A stretch of 64,000 nucleotides of DNA from Motacilla alba alba. Taxonomy: Eukaryota; Chordata; Aves; Passeriformes; Motacillidae. A program made the position numbers and the translations under genes. This document shows positions 1 to 11,694 of this stretch, piece after piece; within the stretch, counting starts at the first letter, position 1, and each line of letters starts with the position of its first letter. The stretch lies in NCBI RefSeq assembly GCF_015832195.1, contig NC_052027.1, forward strand, positions 14,132,149-14,196,148, in the 5' to 3' direction. The notes beneath the pieces were generated by a model. That model was not told the DNA's origin and searched no databases. It saw nothing but the letters and a program-made list of their open reading frames with translations.

Positions 1-57
1 CCCCAGAGTATAGCAGAAAAGTAAAATAACAAGCATAAGTGTTCCTGTGTAACTTAC

Positions 58-845
58 ATTGTTCTTTTCTTCAGTATTCAGGATAGGTGGGTCAGTAGTG
101 GCCAAGCATTTCACAAGTGATTCCCAGAAGGGCTGGTTCATTTTCTCATGATTCTCCAAGTACTTGGCATCAGCAGCAAAAACTCTCTGAAAAATATCTG
201 TAAGGAAAACAAACCTGTCACTGTGCAGGAGTAGAGGGGGGGTTTCATGGCAGTGTTCCTGTGGTGTTCAGTGCAGGTGTGGAGACAGACACCAGGCTGT
301 AACACACTGCCCAATAACAGGACACAGGAAAGAGAGTGGTGCTGTATTGTATAAAGCATCTCAGTCTGCCACAAAACAGCAGACAAATGTCAATAGTTCA
401 CACAAATGACTGATGTCTCTGTGATGCTGTTGTCTCAGTTAGAGAAGCATGGCAAGTGTTCCCAAAGTATTCCTAGCTATTTAACAGGTGTTTATTCTGA
501 CCGTGCTGTTTTACAGACAGGCACAAAGACCCCAAGACACTGAGATTGCTCATCAGGCATTTAATGCACAGTAAAGTCTCCTTCATGTATCTAAATTCCC
601 TCTTGCATGTGCACAAAGCCTAACAGGAACCTGTGGAAGAGCTGGGAATTGACTGCTGGTCTCTCTTTTACAAGCAAGGAGATGGATAGGGTGTGTTTTC
701 AGACGAAACAGATTTCATTGACTCATGTCCACCCTGGCAAACACTGCTGTGCACTGTGCATGAGCCAGAGGTCTGATCTTTGTGTGCTTCCCTCACCTTG
801 CTGTTCTTCAGTAAGATCTGGGATTGGGACATCCAAATTCTCCAT
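58..845 (-). CDS. Unidentified gene, first two coding exons (partial)
   Basis: Two minus-strand exons join in frame. Exon 797-853 has a consensus-like CAG acceptor and a GTGAG donor and carries 8 nt of leader, then ATG at 845-843 in a good Kozak context (A at -3, G at +4). Exon 58-197 has a TTACAG acceptor and a GTAAGT donor. The joined reading frame gives exactly 63 residues with phase 0 at the end. It starts MENLDVPIPDLTEEQQ and contains MNQPFWESLVKCLATTDPP. It is acidic, with no signal peptide or membrane segment. The rest lies past position 1. I do not recognise the family. The segment PDLTEEQ faintly recalls the start of Rab-binding regions in Rab effectors, but that is only a resemblance. 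Clean splice sites and phase make it a real gene; its identity is open. Confidence 0.72.
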
Positions 846-853
846 TGCTGTGC

Positions 854-3800
854 CTGTTTGAAAGGGGAGAAAAAGCACATGTAGAATCAGGTCACTGACC
901 CTCCTGGTTTTCTGTCTTTGATTTTCTGCAAACACAGTGTCTCTCTCTGGGCCTTTCAGTTTTGAAATCACTTCTCTGTTTCACATCATGATTCATTTAC
1001 TCTCCTGGGACCCAATTCTTGACTCCTCCAAGTGAGCCCTACTGGCCTTTGGTTATTAGGAAAGAACAAAAGTCTGATCATCGTGAGTAAAACAAAAAGA
1101 AGTCAGACTTGATCATTCACATTGTTGTTTTGTAAAGCTACCAAGGTGTCTAATTAAACATTTACCACAGATGTGAGTAACCTAACAGGCCGGGTTCCAT
1201 TCACGAAACAGAACAATTATGCTGTAGCTTTTACATCCTAATACTTAAAATGTATCAGCCAGGAAAAAGAGCAGAAATTGTTCCTAGGAAAGTCCTACAA
1301 GACTTTGAATTCTTGCCTCACAGAAGACTTTGACGCTTCAACATCAGTTCTTCCCAAGTTGTCATGAAAAGGAAATTTCCATTAACTAAGCTTTATGAAT
1401 TACAAAATTTTAAATGTTGATCCCAGACTAATTACTGGTATTTGCCACAGAAACAAATGTTCTGACATCCCCAAAATTCAGCATTTCCTTTTGTTTTGAT
1501 GAACTTGCCACAGAAGTTTTGGGCTGAGGCTGGAATATTCTGATGGTGCACATTTTGTGGTGGCTGTGGTTCTGAACTGCTTCTGCCTGTCATGGTCCAG
1601 GCATTGTGCACTGATGCATCTCCCCTCGTGCAACATTGCCACTAACTAACAGCTGCACTGAGAGATGCAAAAGAAGGGCTTTGGGGAGCCTAAAGCAAAG
1701 TTTCCACTATGCAGGATGCAACAGGAAAACAGGTTGTATGTCCACACATTTTCTTAAAATATGACTTTTGGATCCATTCAACAAAACACTTCCAGTCAAG
1801 CAGCTTGAAAACTAAGTATACCCTTCAAACTTTCCAGAGGAAAACCTGTTTTTTTTTCTACTGGTAGTTGCAGTTCTCTAAAGACCATAATATTAGACAA
1901 AAAAATATTCTAATACAGAACCCAAAACAGGTCAGTTAATATCTTCAGAAGGATACCGTAACACATAAACAAACACTCAAACAGAACAACTTTTTTGGGT
2001 GCCATTTCTCAGACAGAGGAAATTAGACACAAACAGACTTCAAAAGACTTCTGGGAAAATTACATAACCACTTCCAAAGGCTCAGCTCAGAAAACTTGGC
2101 TTACCTGCCTCTAAAGTGTATTGTGAGAAAGCAATATTTTAACAACATTTTGAAATTATTCCCAGTGATGAACCTATGCAAAAGATCTACAGATCTTCCC
2201 CCTTCCCTAACTTACATCCAGTCTTTGCTGCTGTCACTGCAGCAGCAGCCCTGTGGGAGCTGGGTGCCTGTGAGCACCCGATAGGGAATGCAGGAAATGC
2301 ATCTGTCCCCTCTGTGGGTAAGCATCAGCTGATGTGGAAATGTAGGAACCCAGCAGCCACACCCTGGACAGACTCGTTCTTGGCCACTCAATCAAGAATG
2401 CCAGTTCATAGGCACTTATATGTCTCCAGCTATGGTCTTCTGCCTTTTTCAGTCCTTTTCTTGCCTTCCTATTTGCTCAACTTAGATCTTGCAATAGTTG
2501 CTTGTTTAACCTAAATCCTTTAGGCCTCTCTCTGGACTGCATGCTTAAAATACCAGAGATAAAGGTACTTTACATATAAACATTTTTTTTTTCCGGCTGA
2601 TTGATTCAATTTCAGAAAATTATTTTAAAGTATTGTGATATTTTACTGTCAAGTGAAACTCAGGAGTTTTGTCTTTGGGGTTCCAAATACTTAGTACAGG
2701 CCACTTTCAGTGGCACTTTAAGGCAGCCTGCTATTCCCCTGACAGGAACCTGTCACAGCAGCTGCCCTATCCCAGCTCTGCATCATCCCAAAGACAAAGT
2801 GAGCAGGTTGGCACTACCTGACCTGTCCTGCAACACATACCGGAAGAACAAATTCAACACTGAAGGCAGGGCAGACACTGTCAACGTCATCTTCATCTGC
2901 TATCAGACTGATTTACTTCAGAACTGCTCATTTGCTGGCCCAAATGAGCCAGCAGACTGCTCAGCTGTTCCAGCAACAGAAACAGAGTTGCCTAATGCAC
3001 TTTTGCACCCTGCTGCGGTAAGACCTGGATGCCACAAGAGGATCCAGGAGCACCCAGCATCTGCTCCCATCTCCCTTTCTGTGCCTCCAGCACAGCTCAG
3101 CCCAGTCAGTCACCAAGATTTACACTAACCAAGGAAGTTGGGTAGCTAATTTCTCTTAGACTATGCACATTAATTTGCCTGTGGCTCTTCTGGAAAGAAA
3201 ATCAGATCTAAACAAAGGATAAGTATAGGTGCCTAATTATTGTATGTTTTAAAAGTGACTTAGTTGATTATACCTCATAATGAGAGAAGGATGATGATAT
3301 ACAGGCATTTCAGCCTGGCCATGAGCTCACTGGGGAATGACATGAACAACAAACCTCACCTTGCTTTCCTCACAGTAAATCAGAATTTAATTGTAGTGAG
3401 GTCTTTTGAACGTGTTAAAATAAAATTTGTGTGCAGAGTCAGATTTAGAAAGTGAAGTTAACAATTTCCATACATGAAGTTTTGCTTAGCTGATGAAATA
3501 TATCTGAGGGAAATTGCTCAATGCGAAAACAAAAAAATGCAAATAAAATAAGATTGTTTTAACTTCAAGACAAAAAGTCAGACAATCCCAGACCTTTTCC
3601 CTTTGAAACTACTTTCACCTTTCATTTTAAGTTATATGCTGACACCTAAACCTGCTAAATTTTATTTTAAAGTCCCTCAATGCCCTTCTCTCAAATCAAA
3701 CCAAACCAACTTCTTAAAGCACACCTGCAAGTCTTAGGTTGGTCCCAGCAGTTGGTTCCACAGGAAGATGTCCTGGAGGGCCGTGGCCGTGGTGAAAGCT

Positions 3801-4642
3801 GAGTTTCTTCCTGTGAGACAACAAAAACTGATCCACAGCAGTTCCGTTTGAAACCCTTCCTGTTCCAGTCTCCTCGGGCTGTGGTAATAATTCTGCTACC
3901 CTTCTGTTTACCTTCCTGTTGTCAAATGCAGCTGAAATGTGACACAGAAGTAGCAAAACTCAGACTTTTCACTCTCCTTGAACACAGGCGTGTAGGGAGA
4001 CCCAGCAAGTGCATGTCAGCACAGCAAGGGCAGCTCCCCAGGCTCTTACAGCCCCATGGGGTGAGCAAGGAGCAGGCACAGCCCATGCACTCCTTGCAGC
4101 AGCTCCAGCACTTCCTTCCTCCCCTGGCTTTCACAGCAGGCCCAGACACGATGGCTGCACTGCTGCCAGCCCCACACCTGTAAGCCCTGGGGAGGTTGCT
4201 GCCCATTTTCCAGCTCTGCCTTAAGCATTGACGTGCAACGTTTGAAATGACTTAGTTTGTGTTTCTCCTTTCACACCCTGTGCCTCTCTGCGGTTGCTGT
4301 AAAGCTCTGAAGGAAGAATATTAACTCATCAGAAGCCAGAAATGTTTATGCTTGTAGCCTGAGTAAAATTAAGGCAAACAAATCTTTCTCTTTGCATAAA
4401 GTGTTGGGCATGCCATGAGGATTTTAGAGGAAAAAAAATATTTAAAAGATGGGGAAGTTGAGTCAAAAAGACTCCAGCTGAGTCAAAAAGAGAGGTTATA
4501 GGGAAGTGCTGCGATCCCCAGAGCACCAGAACCCTTTTCTTGTACTTCATGCCTCAAACAGCAATCAATAACTCAGCAGGCAGCCCCCAACCACTCTCAG
4601 GCTTGAGCCCCCAGAAGCTCCTGAACCCTCCCCAGCACTCAC
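854..4642 (-). other. Inferred intron 1 of the left-edge gene; no other gene seen
   Basis: Between the inferred leader exon and the first coding exon I find only short unsupported open frames, A/T-rich stretches and no splice-bounded coding block. Two TGAGTCA sites 20 bp apart lie at 4459-4485, close to the inferred first exon. Confidence 0.45.
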
Positions 4643-4780
4643 CTTCACGGCTGCGTGGCGGTTCAGGATCCCGACTCGGGGATCCCAGCCCTGGGCGGGA
4701 AGGCGTCGGGGCTGGGGCCTCACGTGGCCTCCCCTGACTCACGGGCTGAGCGGTGGCGGCTCCGTTGTCCTGTGGCCACT
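4643..4780 (-). other. Likely non-coding first exon and promoter of the unidentified left-edge gene
   Basis: This patch is GC- and CpG-rich compared with its surroundings. On the minus strand it ends in a strong donor, GTGAAG|GTGAGT, at 4643/4642. The first coding exon of the left-edge gene (797-853) starts with an acceptor and a short leader, so an upstream leader exon is required, and this is the only strong candidate I see. The upper edge (about 4780) is a guess. An E-box CACGTG lies at 4721-4726 and a TGACTCA at 4735-4741. Confidence 0.5.
4721..4726. promoter_or_regulatory. CACGTG E-box in the GC-rich promoter patch
   Basis: A palindromic CACGTG preceded by T on the plus strand. This is the core bound by USF, MYC/MAX and MITF/TFE factors. 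It lies inside the inferred first exon of the left-edge gene. Only the motif is seen; use is inferred. Confidence 0.35.
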
Positions 4781-7700
4781 GAGGTCACACTGCAGGCGTG
4801 TGTTCCCATGTCCCTGAGCCCTGGGGGAGGTGGCCGAGGGCTGGTCCCACTGGCACAGAGAGAGGAGCTGTGCAGCTCCCAGCCTGCCTCAGGCACTAAT
4901 GGCCCTCAGTAGTCCTGAGCAGCTAAGACCCCTCCCTCCTGCCCATGGCTGCTCCAGCACAGCCCCTGCTCAGGCTGGAGACCCAGCCCTGCTTGTTTGG
5001 CTTCCCTGGGACATCAGGGGGGCACTGGGGACGTAGAATCCACTCTGTGGGGAGAGGCCCTGGGCTCTGGTTAAGGTAAGCAGGGACACCATGATAAGGG
5101 TGTGGAAGGCCAGGCATGCTCCTCTCCTGCTCAGGGCATCCCAGGATGGCACAGGTGGACTGCCTGTGCAGCTGGGCCAGTGACAGCAAAGGGAAACGTG
5201 CCCTCCACCCCACCTGTCCCCAGCAGCCACAGAGGGCGCTGACAACACAAAGCCTCTGGCTCTGCTCATCCTGTACCCTCTGTAAGGTCATTGGTGCTCC
5301 CCTCCAGCCCTTCTCAGCCATCTCTGACACACATCTTACAGCACAATAGTTATCTGTGCCACCCCAGGGCTGTTTGCTGTTCAGGGCAGCTGCTCCCTCG
5401 CTGGCAGGTGACGCTTTCTGAGCCAGCCAGCCTTCACCACAAGGAAACAAGAGTAGGAAAGGAGGGGGCAAATTCCTGCAGTGCACCACAGCAGAAGGTG
5501 GCAGATGTTTGGTCACCTGAAAATGTATGTGAAGAGTGACAGCCAGTGTCTAAAGAGACTCCTTGGGACACTCCAATAGCACAGTGGCTGTTGATTGCAC
5601 AAGGTGTGGTCATGTAAGTCATTTGTCAAATTCAGCTAATGGTTTGACCCTGGAGCAGTTGGTACCCCAGGAAAGATTGTACTCCTTCCTTCTGCTCTCC
5701 TCACTTCATCTCCTGATGCTTCTGGACTGACTGGGACACAGGTAAAGTAAGTTATACTTCCTAGAGTAGGTGTGCATTTATTTTTCTTCTCCAGTTTGTT
5801 TGGCTGTTTGCTGTGGATTTTTGGTGTTCTTTTAGAGGGGGAAAGGATTGGGGTTTGTGGTTTTTAAGCCAGGTATTCCACTGCATTTATACAAGTGCCT
5901 ATTCAAGTGCCTTGCCTCACCTCCCCTGACATTTTTAATTACATGTAACATTGAACACTTAAAGCAGCTAATACCCTGCATCTACTGCTGAGAAGATTAT
6001 CTAATGAATTAGAATGCTTTATCATGTATTACATGTGTTTACTTGGCCCTTTTTTGGGAACCGTCCTCTGAGAGATTAGGGAGAATGGTGATTTATTCTT
6101 TGTATGCTGGGAAAATTGCTTCCAGGAGGGGTTTAGAGAGGTGAGACACAGGCAGAGCAGCTCTTATGCTTGACACTAATTGGGTGCAACGTGTGTGTGG
6201 ATTTGTCACACAGGCAGGTTGCATGAGAAATGTAGAAATACTGCTAAGTGAGTGTAGGAGGAGCCCAGGGATGGAACATAGAGTAGTTATTGCTCATTAT
6301 GTCATCACATTTCTGACAGATTTAAACATTCCCATGACTCCTCTCGCCCTACCCTGACTTTCATCCACTGGGTTGGTTAAATTACTCCCTCCTGTGCATT
6401 TACGTACTTGCTACTTATTTTCCTTTAAATAAAGTCTGCTTCAACAATTGTTGTGAGCCTGTGAAACACAGGTAAGTGCAGGGGGATTATGCCTCACTGC
6501 CAGCTCTACTTTGCAGGCTACAGGTAGTTTACAGCTACCTTTCTGCTTTTAAACTATGAGACTTCTGAGAGAGAAGAAAAAAGCAACAAGCAGTGAATAC
6601 AACCCACTTCCTAACCTTCCAGACCATCACTGAACCAGTTACACCCTGTTATGCTGAAATCAGGTTAAAGATGTTTGCTTTTGGCTGGGACAAAACCTGA
6701 AAAACACCTTTTTTTTGCTACGAAAGCTTGTGGGAATCATATGAGAGTAGATCATGTTGTACCTATGATTTTTGGAAATTTTTTTCTCATTCTGTACTCT
6801 TCAGTGGAATTACTTGCCATAATAAATAATTCATTGTATTAGTATTTTAAATTAACACAGTAAAATTTTTGCTAAAGCTTGTTAAATTTAAGAACTAGGC
6901 CTTTTTGAGCAGGCTAAATCAAAGGCCAGGATGTATCACTCACTTCCTGAAGGATTACTGAGCTCCTCAGGTGCTGCTATCAACAGCTCCTGAGGCAGGA
7001 GAGTCAGTGCTTCCAGTACAGACAAGCACAGATCCTCCCTTTAATGGCTACAGGTAATGATGGAAATTCCCTCATTATGGGAGCTCCCCTTTATCATGGT
7101 CAGCACATTACAGGCTCAGAAATGGGCTCTGAGGGATGAGAGGGAGGAGGTGTCTGGCCTCTGGGACACTGGCTGCTGGTCCTTCCAATTCAGCTACAAG
7201 GGCAGTCTTCCAGTTACAGTCTGGCTGCTGAAGCCCAGGCCCATCAGAAGAATGGACAGCGCAGCCCCAACACAAAGCACAAATCCAAAAAGGGCAGGCT
7301 GCTGGCTGACAGAAATAGGAACTGTGAACTTCTCCCAGCCCCTGGCCTGGCTGAACAGTGCTGCAGCAAGCACAGGGATCAACATGGGGTCCCAGGATAC
7401 TCTCCCCACCCACTGCGCTAACTGAAGAACTGCTTCCATGACCAACCTCCAAAAATATCTGCTCCAGTATCTGCTCCTCTCCTCTTCCTTGATCTCCCAG
7501 TTCACTGAGCTCCCTCTCCATCCCCAGTCTTCTGGTCTAGCAATAGGGCTGGAAGTGCCTCATGCAAGCAAAAGGCAGGGGAGCACAGATGCTCCCTGGG
7601 AAGCACTAGGAGCCTGAGGGACAATTCCCAGCTTCAGCTGATCCTCCCTCTTGATAAAGCCCTTCTCCTCAGCACTTTCAAGCACACAGGCAAGGATTTC

Positions 7701-10700
7701 AATATTTAATCCTGATGTTTTGTGCAATGGGTTTGGTCTTGGAATCCATTTTGTAACCCTGTCAGCAAGGCAGGCTGTGACCTGTCCCTCACTGCTTTGT
7801 CAGCAATGTACCTGCCAGGAGATGGCAAGGCCAGGAAGCAGAACAGCCTACAAAGGTAAGGAGGCACGGGCTGGTTACCTGGTGGGGGTACCTGTTGGCA
7901 CAGGGGCAACACAGGGAGAGTCACAGAGCTGGGTTGGGGCTGGGCCAGCAGCTCTGTGCAGCACTGACCAAGCTGGCTAGGGCATCCCCCAGCCTAGGTG
8001 AACCTCAGAGCTCCCACTCAGAGTGGGAATCAAGAGTTTGATCTATCCATTGTTTCCCCAGGATGTTATTCTCAAGCTTTTGCTTCAGGACATACCCAAC
8101 AATAATCCTCTCCTCCTCCAAAAACAGGGTTCTGTCAACAACTGGCTTCACACTTCTGTGATATAGAGTTAAAACACACAGGCTGTGTCAGAATGCACAG
8201 GGAGAGAGGGATGGGGAAGGTGAGTGGAAAGGTGAGCTCCTGGTCCAGCCACCCTAATGCTTTTACGTACTCCAAGGCCAAGTTCCCAGCTCCCAGGACC
8301 TGCAGAGCTTAGAGCAGTACTGCTGGCAGCTTTTGGAAATTGGACACAAAGCCTCAGTGAATTTGGAGACCTCCCATACTCCTGTGACCTTCCCATCTCA
8401 CTAACCTGGGGAGCAGCAGCAATCCCAGGCTGACAGGGCCAATCTTCTCTTTATGAGACTACTCCAGTGACATCCACTGCTGTTGGTGCCTTGGCATGCA
8501 AGCAGACACCATCTTCTGGGATCTTTAAAATTCAGCCTTGCAAATCTCTTAGGATCAAAGTGCAGCTGTCCCTCAACAACTCAGCTGTGTCCTAAAACAT
8601 TCCTGTCTTGAGATCACCTCAGCTCACTGAATTATCAGGTTCAATCACCTGCAACATAAAGGGGATGAAGGTACATTTCACTTTAAAACTGTTACCTAAA
8701 ATCAAAGGTCTGCTCACAGTAGGCACTGAGAGCCCAAAGGGTATTTACTAAAAGCTAGAATTATATGAGAAATCTGGTCTAATCCATTCATCGTAGAAGA
8801 TGTACTCTGGATCAGACTAAAACATTTTTGGGCTGTGCAAAGCTTGAATCAAGTTCTAGATCCCTGTTCTGCTGACACCACACAAAGGGTGACAGCAATA
8901 CACCATGTCTCCCACCCAGATCAAAACACTACAGCTCATTCCCAAACCTTGGAGCCTCTAATGAGGACTGCTCCCATCACTCCATGAGGCCTGGCTGCCT
9001 GTCCAGCAGGCAGTGAGCACTACAAGGCCACTGTCAGTCATCCAAGAGTGCAAACCTTTCTCAAGCTACAGATTGGCTCCAGCTCTTTGGTCAATTCTGG
9101 CACCTTCATAAGGGGCTTCAAACCAGCTTCTCTGCAGTTCAGACCCTGGGAAAAGGTCTCAGACCGCCAACAGGACTCTGCTGACCACAAGTAGAGCACC
9201 CAGCCCTCTCAGGAGATGAGGACAGCATGGTATCAGGACATAGAGCACACAGCCATCTCCTGCTACATTAAATGTGTGGTGCGAAGAACAGCACCACTAA
9301 CACACCACATAAATCAGTCATCTAAATTAGAATACACACATCCACTCCAGAAAAGTTTAATGTAGGTTCCTGGGGCATCATATTCTAAAAATAAAAAAAC
9401 AACCAAACAAAAAAAACCAAACCAAAACCCAAATACAGTACAAAGAAAAAAGGCAAACAGAATTCCCCAGTATTTAAAATAATGAAATGTATCAAAGCTC
9501 CATCTATTACAAGGCTGCACATCACAGCAGCTGCTGGAGGAAGCAGTACCAGCTTGAGGACCAGGCGGCTTCACCTCTCACAACCGGGAATAAGCAGCAC
9601 CCAACCAGAAAACCTGGATCCTTAGGGAACTAGTAAGACTCCTTGAAAGGAAAAGGGCAGAACTCTGTAGTGCAGTGAGCTGCCCAGCATCCCTGCTGCT
9701 GGGAGATGAACCAGACAGGCTGATCCCGCAGTGCTGAAGCTCTGTGAGAGCACATACCCTGGGAGGAGTGGTACCTTCCAGCAGATCCCACCAACTGCAT
9801 GGCAAAACCTACTCCTTTGAGAAATCCTGGTTTAAGAGGAAAAAGAGCACAGTGCCAGGGACTGACTGTGGCACCCTGTCTCCCACTCAGTCCTTGAATT
9901 GATGAATCTTAGCATAATTTAGGCAAGAACCTCTGGTGGTCTCAGCCTCAACCCCGTCCCATTCAAAGCAAGGCCAACTTCAACATCCAAATAGTTCAGG
10001 GCCTTCTCCAGATAAATACTGAGTTATCTCCAGTGATGGAGATCTCAGGACTCCAGCACATCCACAGTAAGCAATGCATGGGCCATGGCAGTATTCTGAT
10101 GTACCTGGGCTACAGAGCAGCCACCGTGGAGCCAAGGGAGAGCTGCTTTCCTTCCACCTATCAATCTTCTTATGACAACAATATAATTTGATATGGTCCC
10201 TACACCTAAGGGCAGTGACCCATGGCTGTTCCACTTCACTGCAGGGCTGCTACAAAGCAGTCATTTCCACAGGTACTGTGCTCCAAAGGCAGCCAAGCCT
10301 CCCTGATGCGCAGCCCAAACCGACAGTAACCATGAGAGCTGAGGGAAAAGCTGGAGAAGCACTTATTCAAACAATGGAAAACAGAAATTTCTATGGAGAA
10401 CAAAACTGTGAGCTCGGAGAAGGACCTACATCAACAAGGAATCAGCTGATGTCAGGCAGCCTCAAAAATATAACAAACATTAAGTAACTCAGGTGCTCAG
10501 TAAACACTGCAGGCATGACAGTGCCATCATGAAAAAGCTAAGATTACAGTTGGAGAATATACCAAGACTTTTAAAGCCTGCTGGGAAGCAATAAAACCTT
10601 TGGTGACACCAATTCCATGGACTCCCCAACAAACACTAAATGTGAGCAGTGAATCTGCAGATCTAGATGCCCCCTGAAAAACTGAGATAAACAGAGGAGT

Positions 10701-11147
10701 GGTGGGGAAGGGCTGAGAGACTTCCTTCTCCTTGCCACTTGCCTCGAAGAGAGGAGAAACACCTCTTCCCGCTGCTGGCAAAGGACCCTCTCCTGTGGCA
10801 TGTGCACCAGGCCAGGCGAGCCTGCTGTCCCCACACTGCCCCGACGTGCACATGTGAAGGCTGAGACACCCTCCAGACCATAGGGATCACCAGATTTTCT
10901 ATAATCCCAGCAGGAGCACAAAGCACCCCAAAGGCCAGTCAGGTGTCTCCAGGAGCTGACAACAGCCTGGCCTGCAGCCCCTGTGATTCAGCCCCCACGC
11001 GTGGGGAGGAACGTGTGCCCAAACCCCGTGGGTCAGGCAGATGGAAGGGCAGGCTCTGGACATCCAGGACGGTGGCAGGGAGCCGGGCATCCCGCGGCCC
11101 GGCCCCAGGCAGGCACGCAGAGAGCAGGCAGGGCAGGAGCACAGCGG
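4781..11147. other. Intergenic or unassigned DNA, no supportable coding exon
   Basis: About 6.4 kb with no exon that is both splice-bounded and recognisable. There are plus-strand donor-like strings (CAG|GTAAAG near 5741, CAG|GTAAGT at 6471/6472) and an AATAAA at 6428-6433, but nothing coding joins them. An A-rich run with CAAA repeats sits at 9387-9430. VHL, which follows BRK1 in human, was looked for here by its conserved peptides and not found. Confidence 0.55.
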
Positions 11148-11153
11148 TTTATT
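11148..11153 (-). terminator. BRK1: BRK1 poly(A) signal AATAAA
   Basis: AATAAA on the minus strand, 96 nt beyond the BRK1 stop codon. It is the first canonical signal downstream of both BRK1 and the FANCD2 stop at 11,695; the GC-rich DNA in between has none. Confidence 0.75.
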
Positions 11154-11248
11154 GGCAACACGAGCAGAGGCGGCGGCGGTGGCGGCGGGCCCCGAGCGGG
11201 GTGAGGGGCGGCGGTGCTCCGGCGGCGGGGGCCGGGGCCGCCCCGGGC

Positions 11249-11636
11249 CTATGTCAGCGTCTCCCCCTTGGTGACCTACGGGAAAAGGAAAAGCCTCAAC
11301 CAGGGCCGGCGCTGGGCCCGGCCCGCACCCGGCCCACCTCCCCGCTGCTCACCCGGGCTTCGATGTACTCGATTCTCCGCTCCAGCGCCGTCAGCTTCTC
11401 GTTCAGGGTGGCCAGCCGGGACCGGCACGACATGTCTGCGGGGAGGCGGCAGTGAGACACCGCGGGCCGCCGCACGGCCCGGCCCGGCCCGCCCGCAACC
11501 CCCGCCCCGCGCCCTCACCGAAGGAGTTGAGGAAGTCCGCGATTTTCTTGATGGAGCTGGTGATCACCTCGATGTACTCGCGGTTGGCCCAGTCCTGGTG
11601 GATCTCCCGCTGCACCGGGTCCTCCTGCACCGACAT
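11249..11636 (-). CDS. BRK1: BRK1, subunit of the SCAR/WAVE actin-nucleating complex (complete, 75 aa)
   Basis: BRK1 (HSPC300) is the small coiled-coil subunit of the WAVE regulatory complex, which activates Arp2/3 downstream of Rac in the cytoplasm at the leading edge. Three exons: 11,519-11,636, 11,353-11,435 and 11,249-11,275. The joins are in phase and give 75 residues, the same length as human. The frame starts [20 protein letters not shown], continues through [11 protein letters not shown] and [19 protein letters not shown], and ends VTKGETLT. The middle is a heptad-like helix, as expected for the trimeric WAVE1-ABI-BRK1 bundle. The ATG is preceded by a run of GCC repeats in a CpG-rich leader. 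The gene follows FANCD2 on the same strand, with its start only 58 nt past the FANCD2 stop, so its promoter must overlap the FANCD2 terminal exons. Confidence 0.97.
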
Positions 11637-11694
11637 GGCCGCCGCCGCCGCCGCGCCTGCGCGGGAGCCGCGCCCCGCCCGCCCGCCCGGTGCC

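Noticed and set aside
2601..3128. Plus-strand open frame of 175 codons
   Set aside because: No family resemblance, and it lies in the inferred intron of the left-edge gene. Length alone is not evidence here.
4923..5516. Minus-strand open frame of 197 codons
   Set aside because: There are no supporting splice sites or recognisable protein. The composition fits chance in a stop-poor GC-rich patch.
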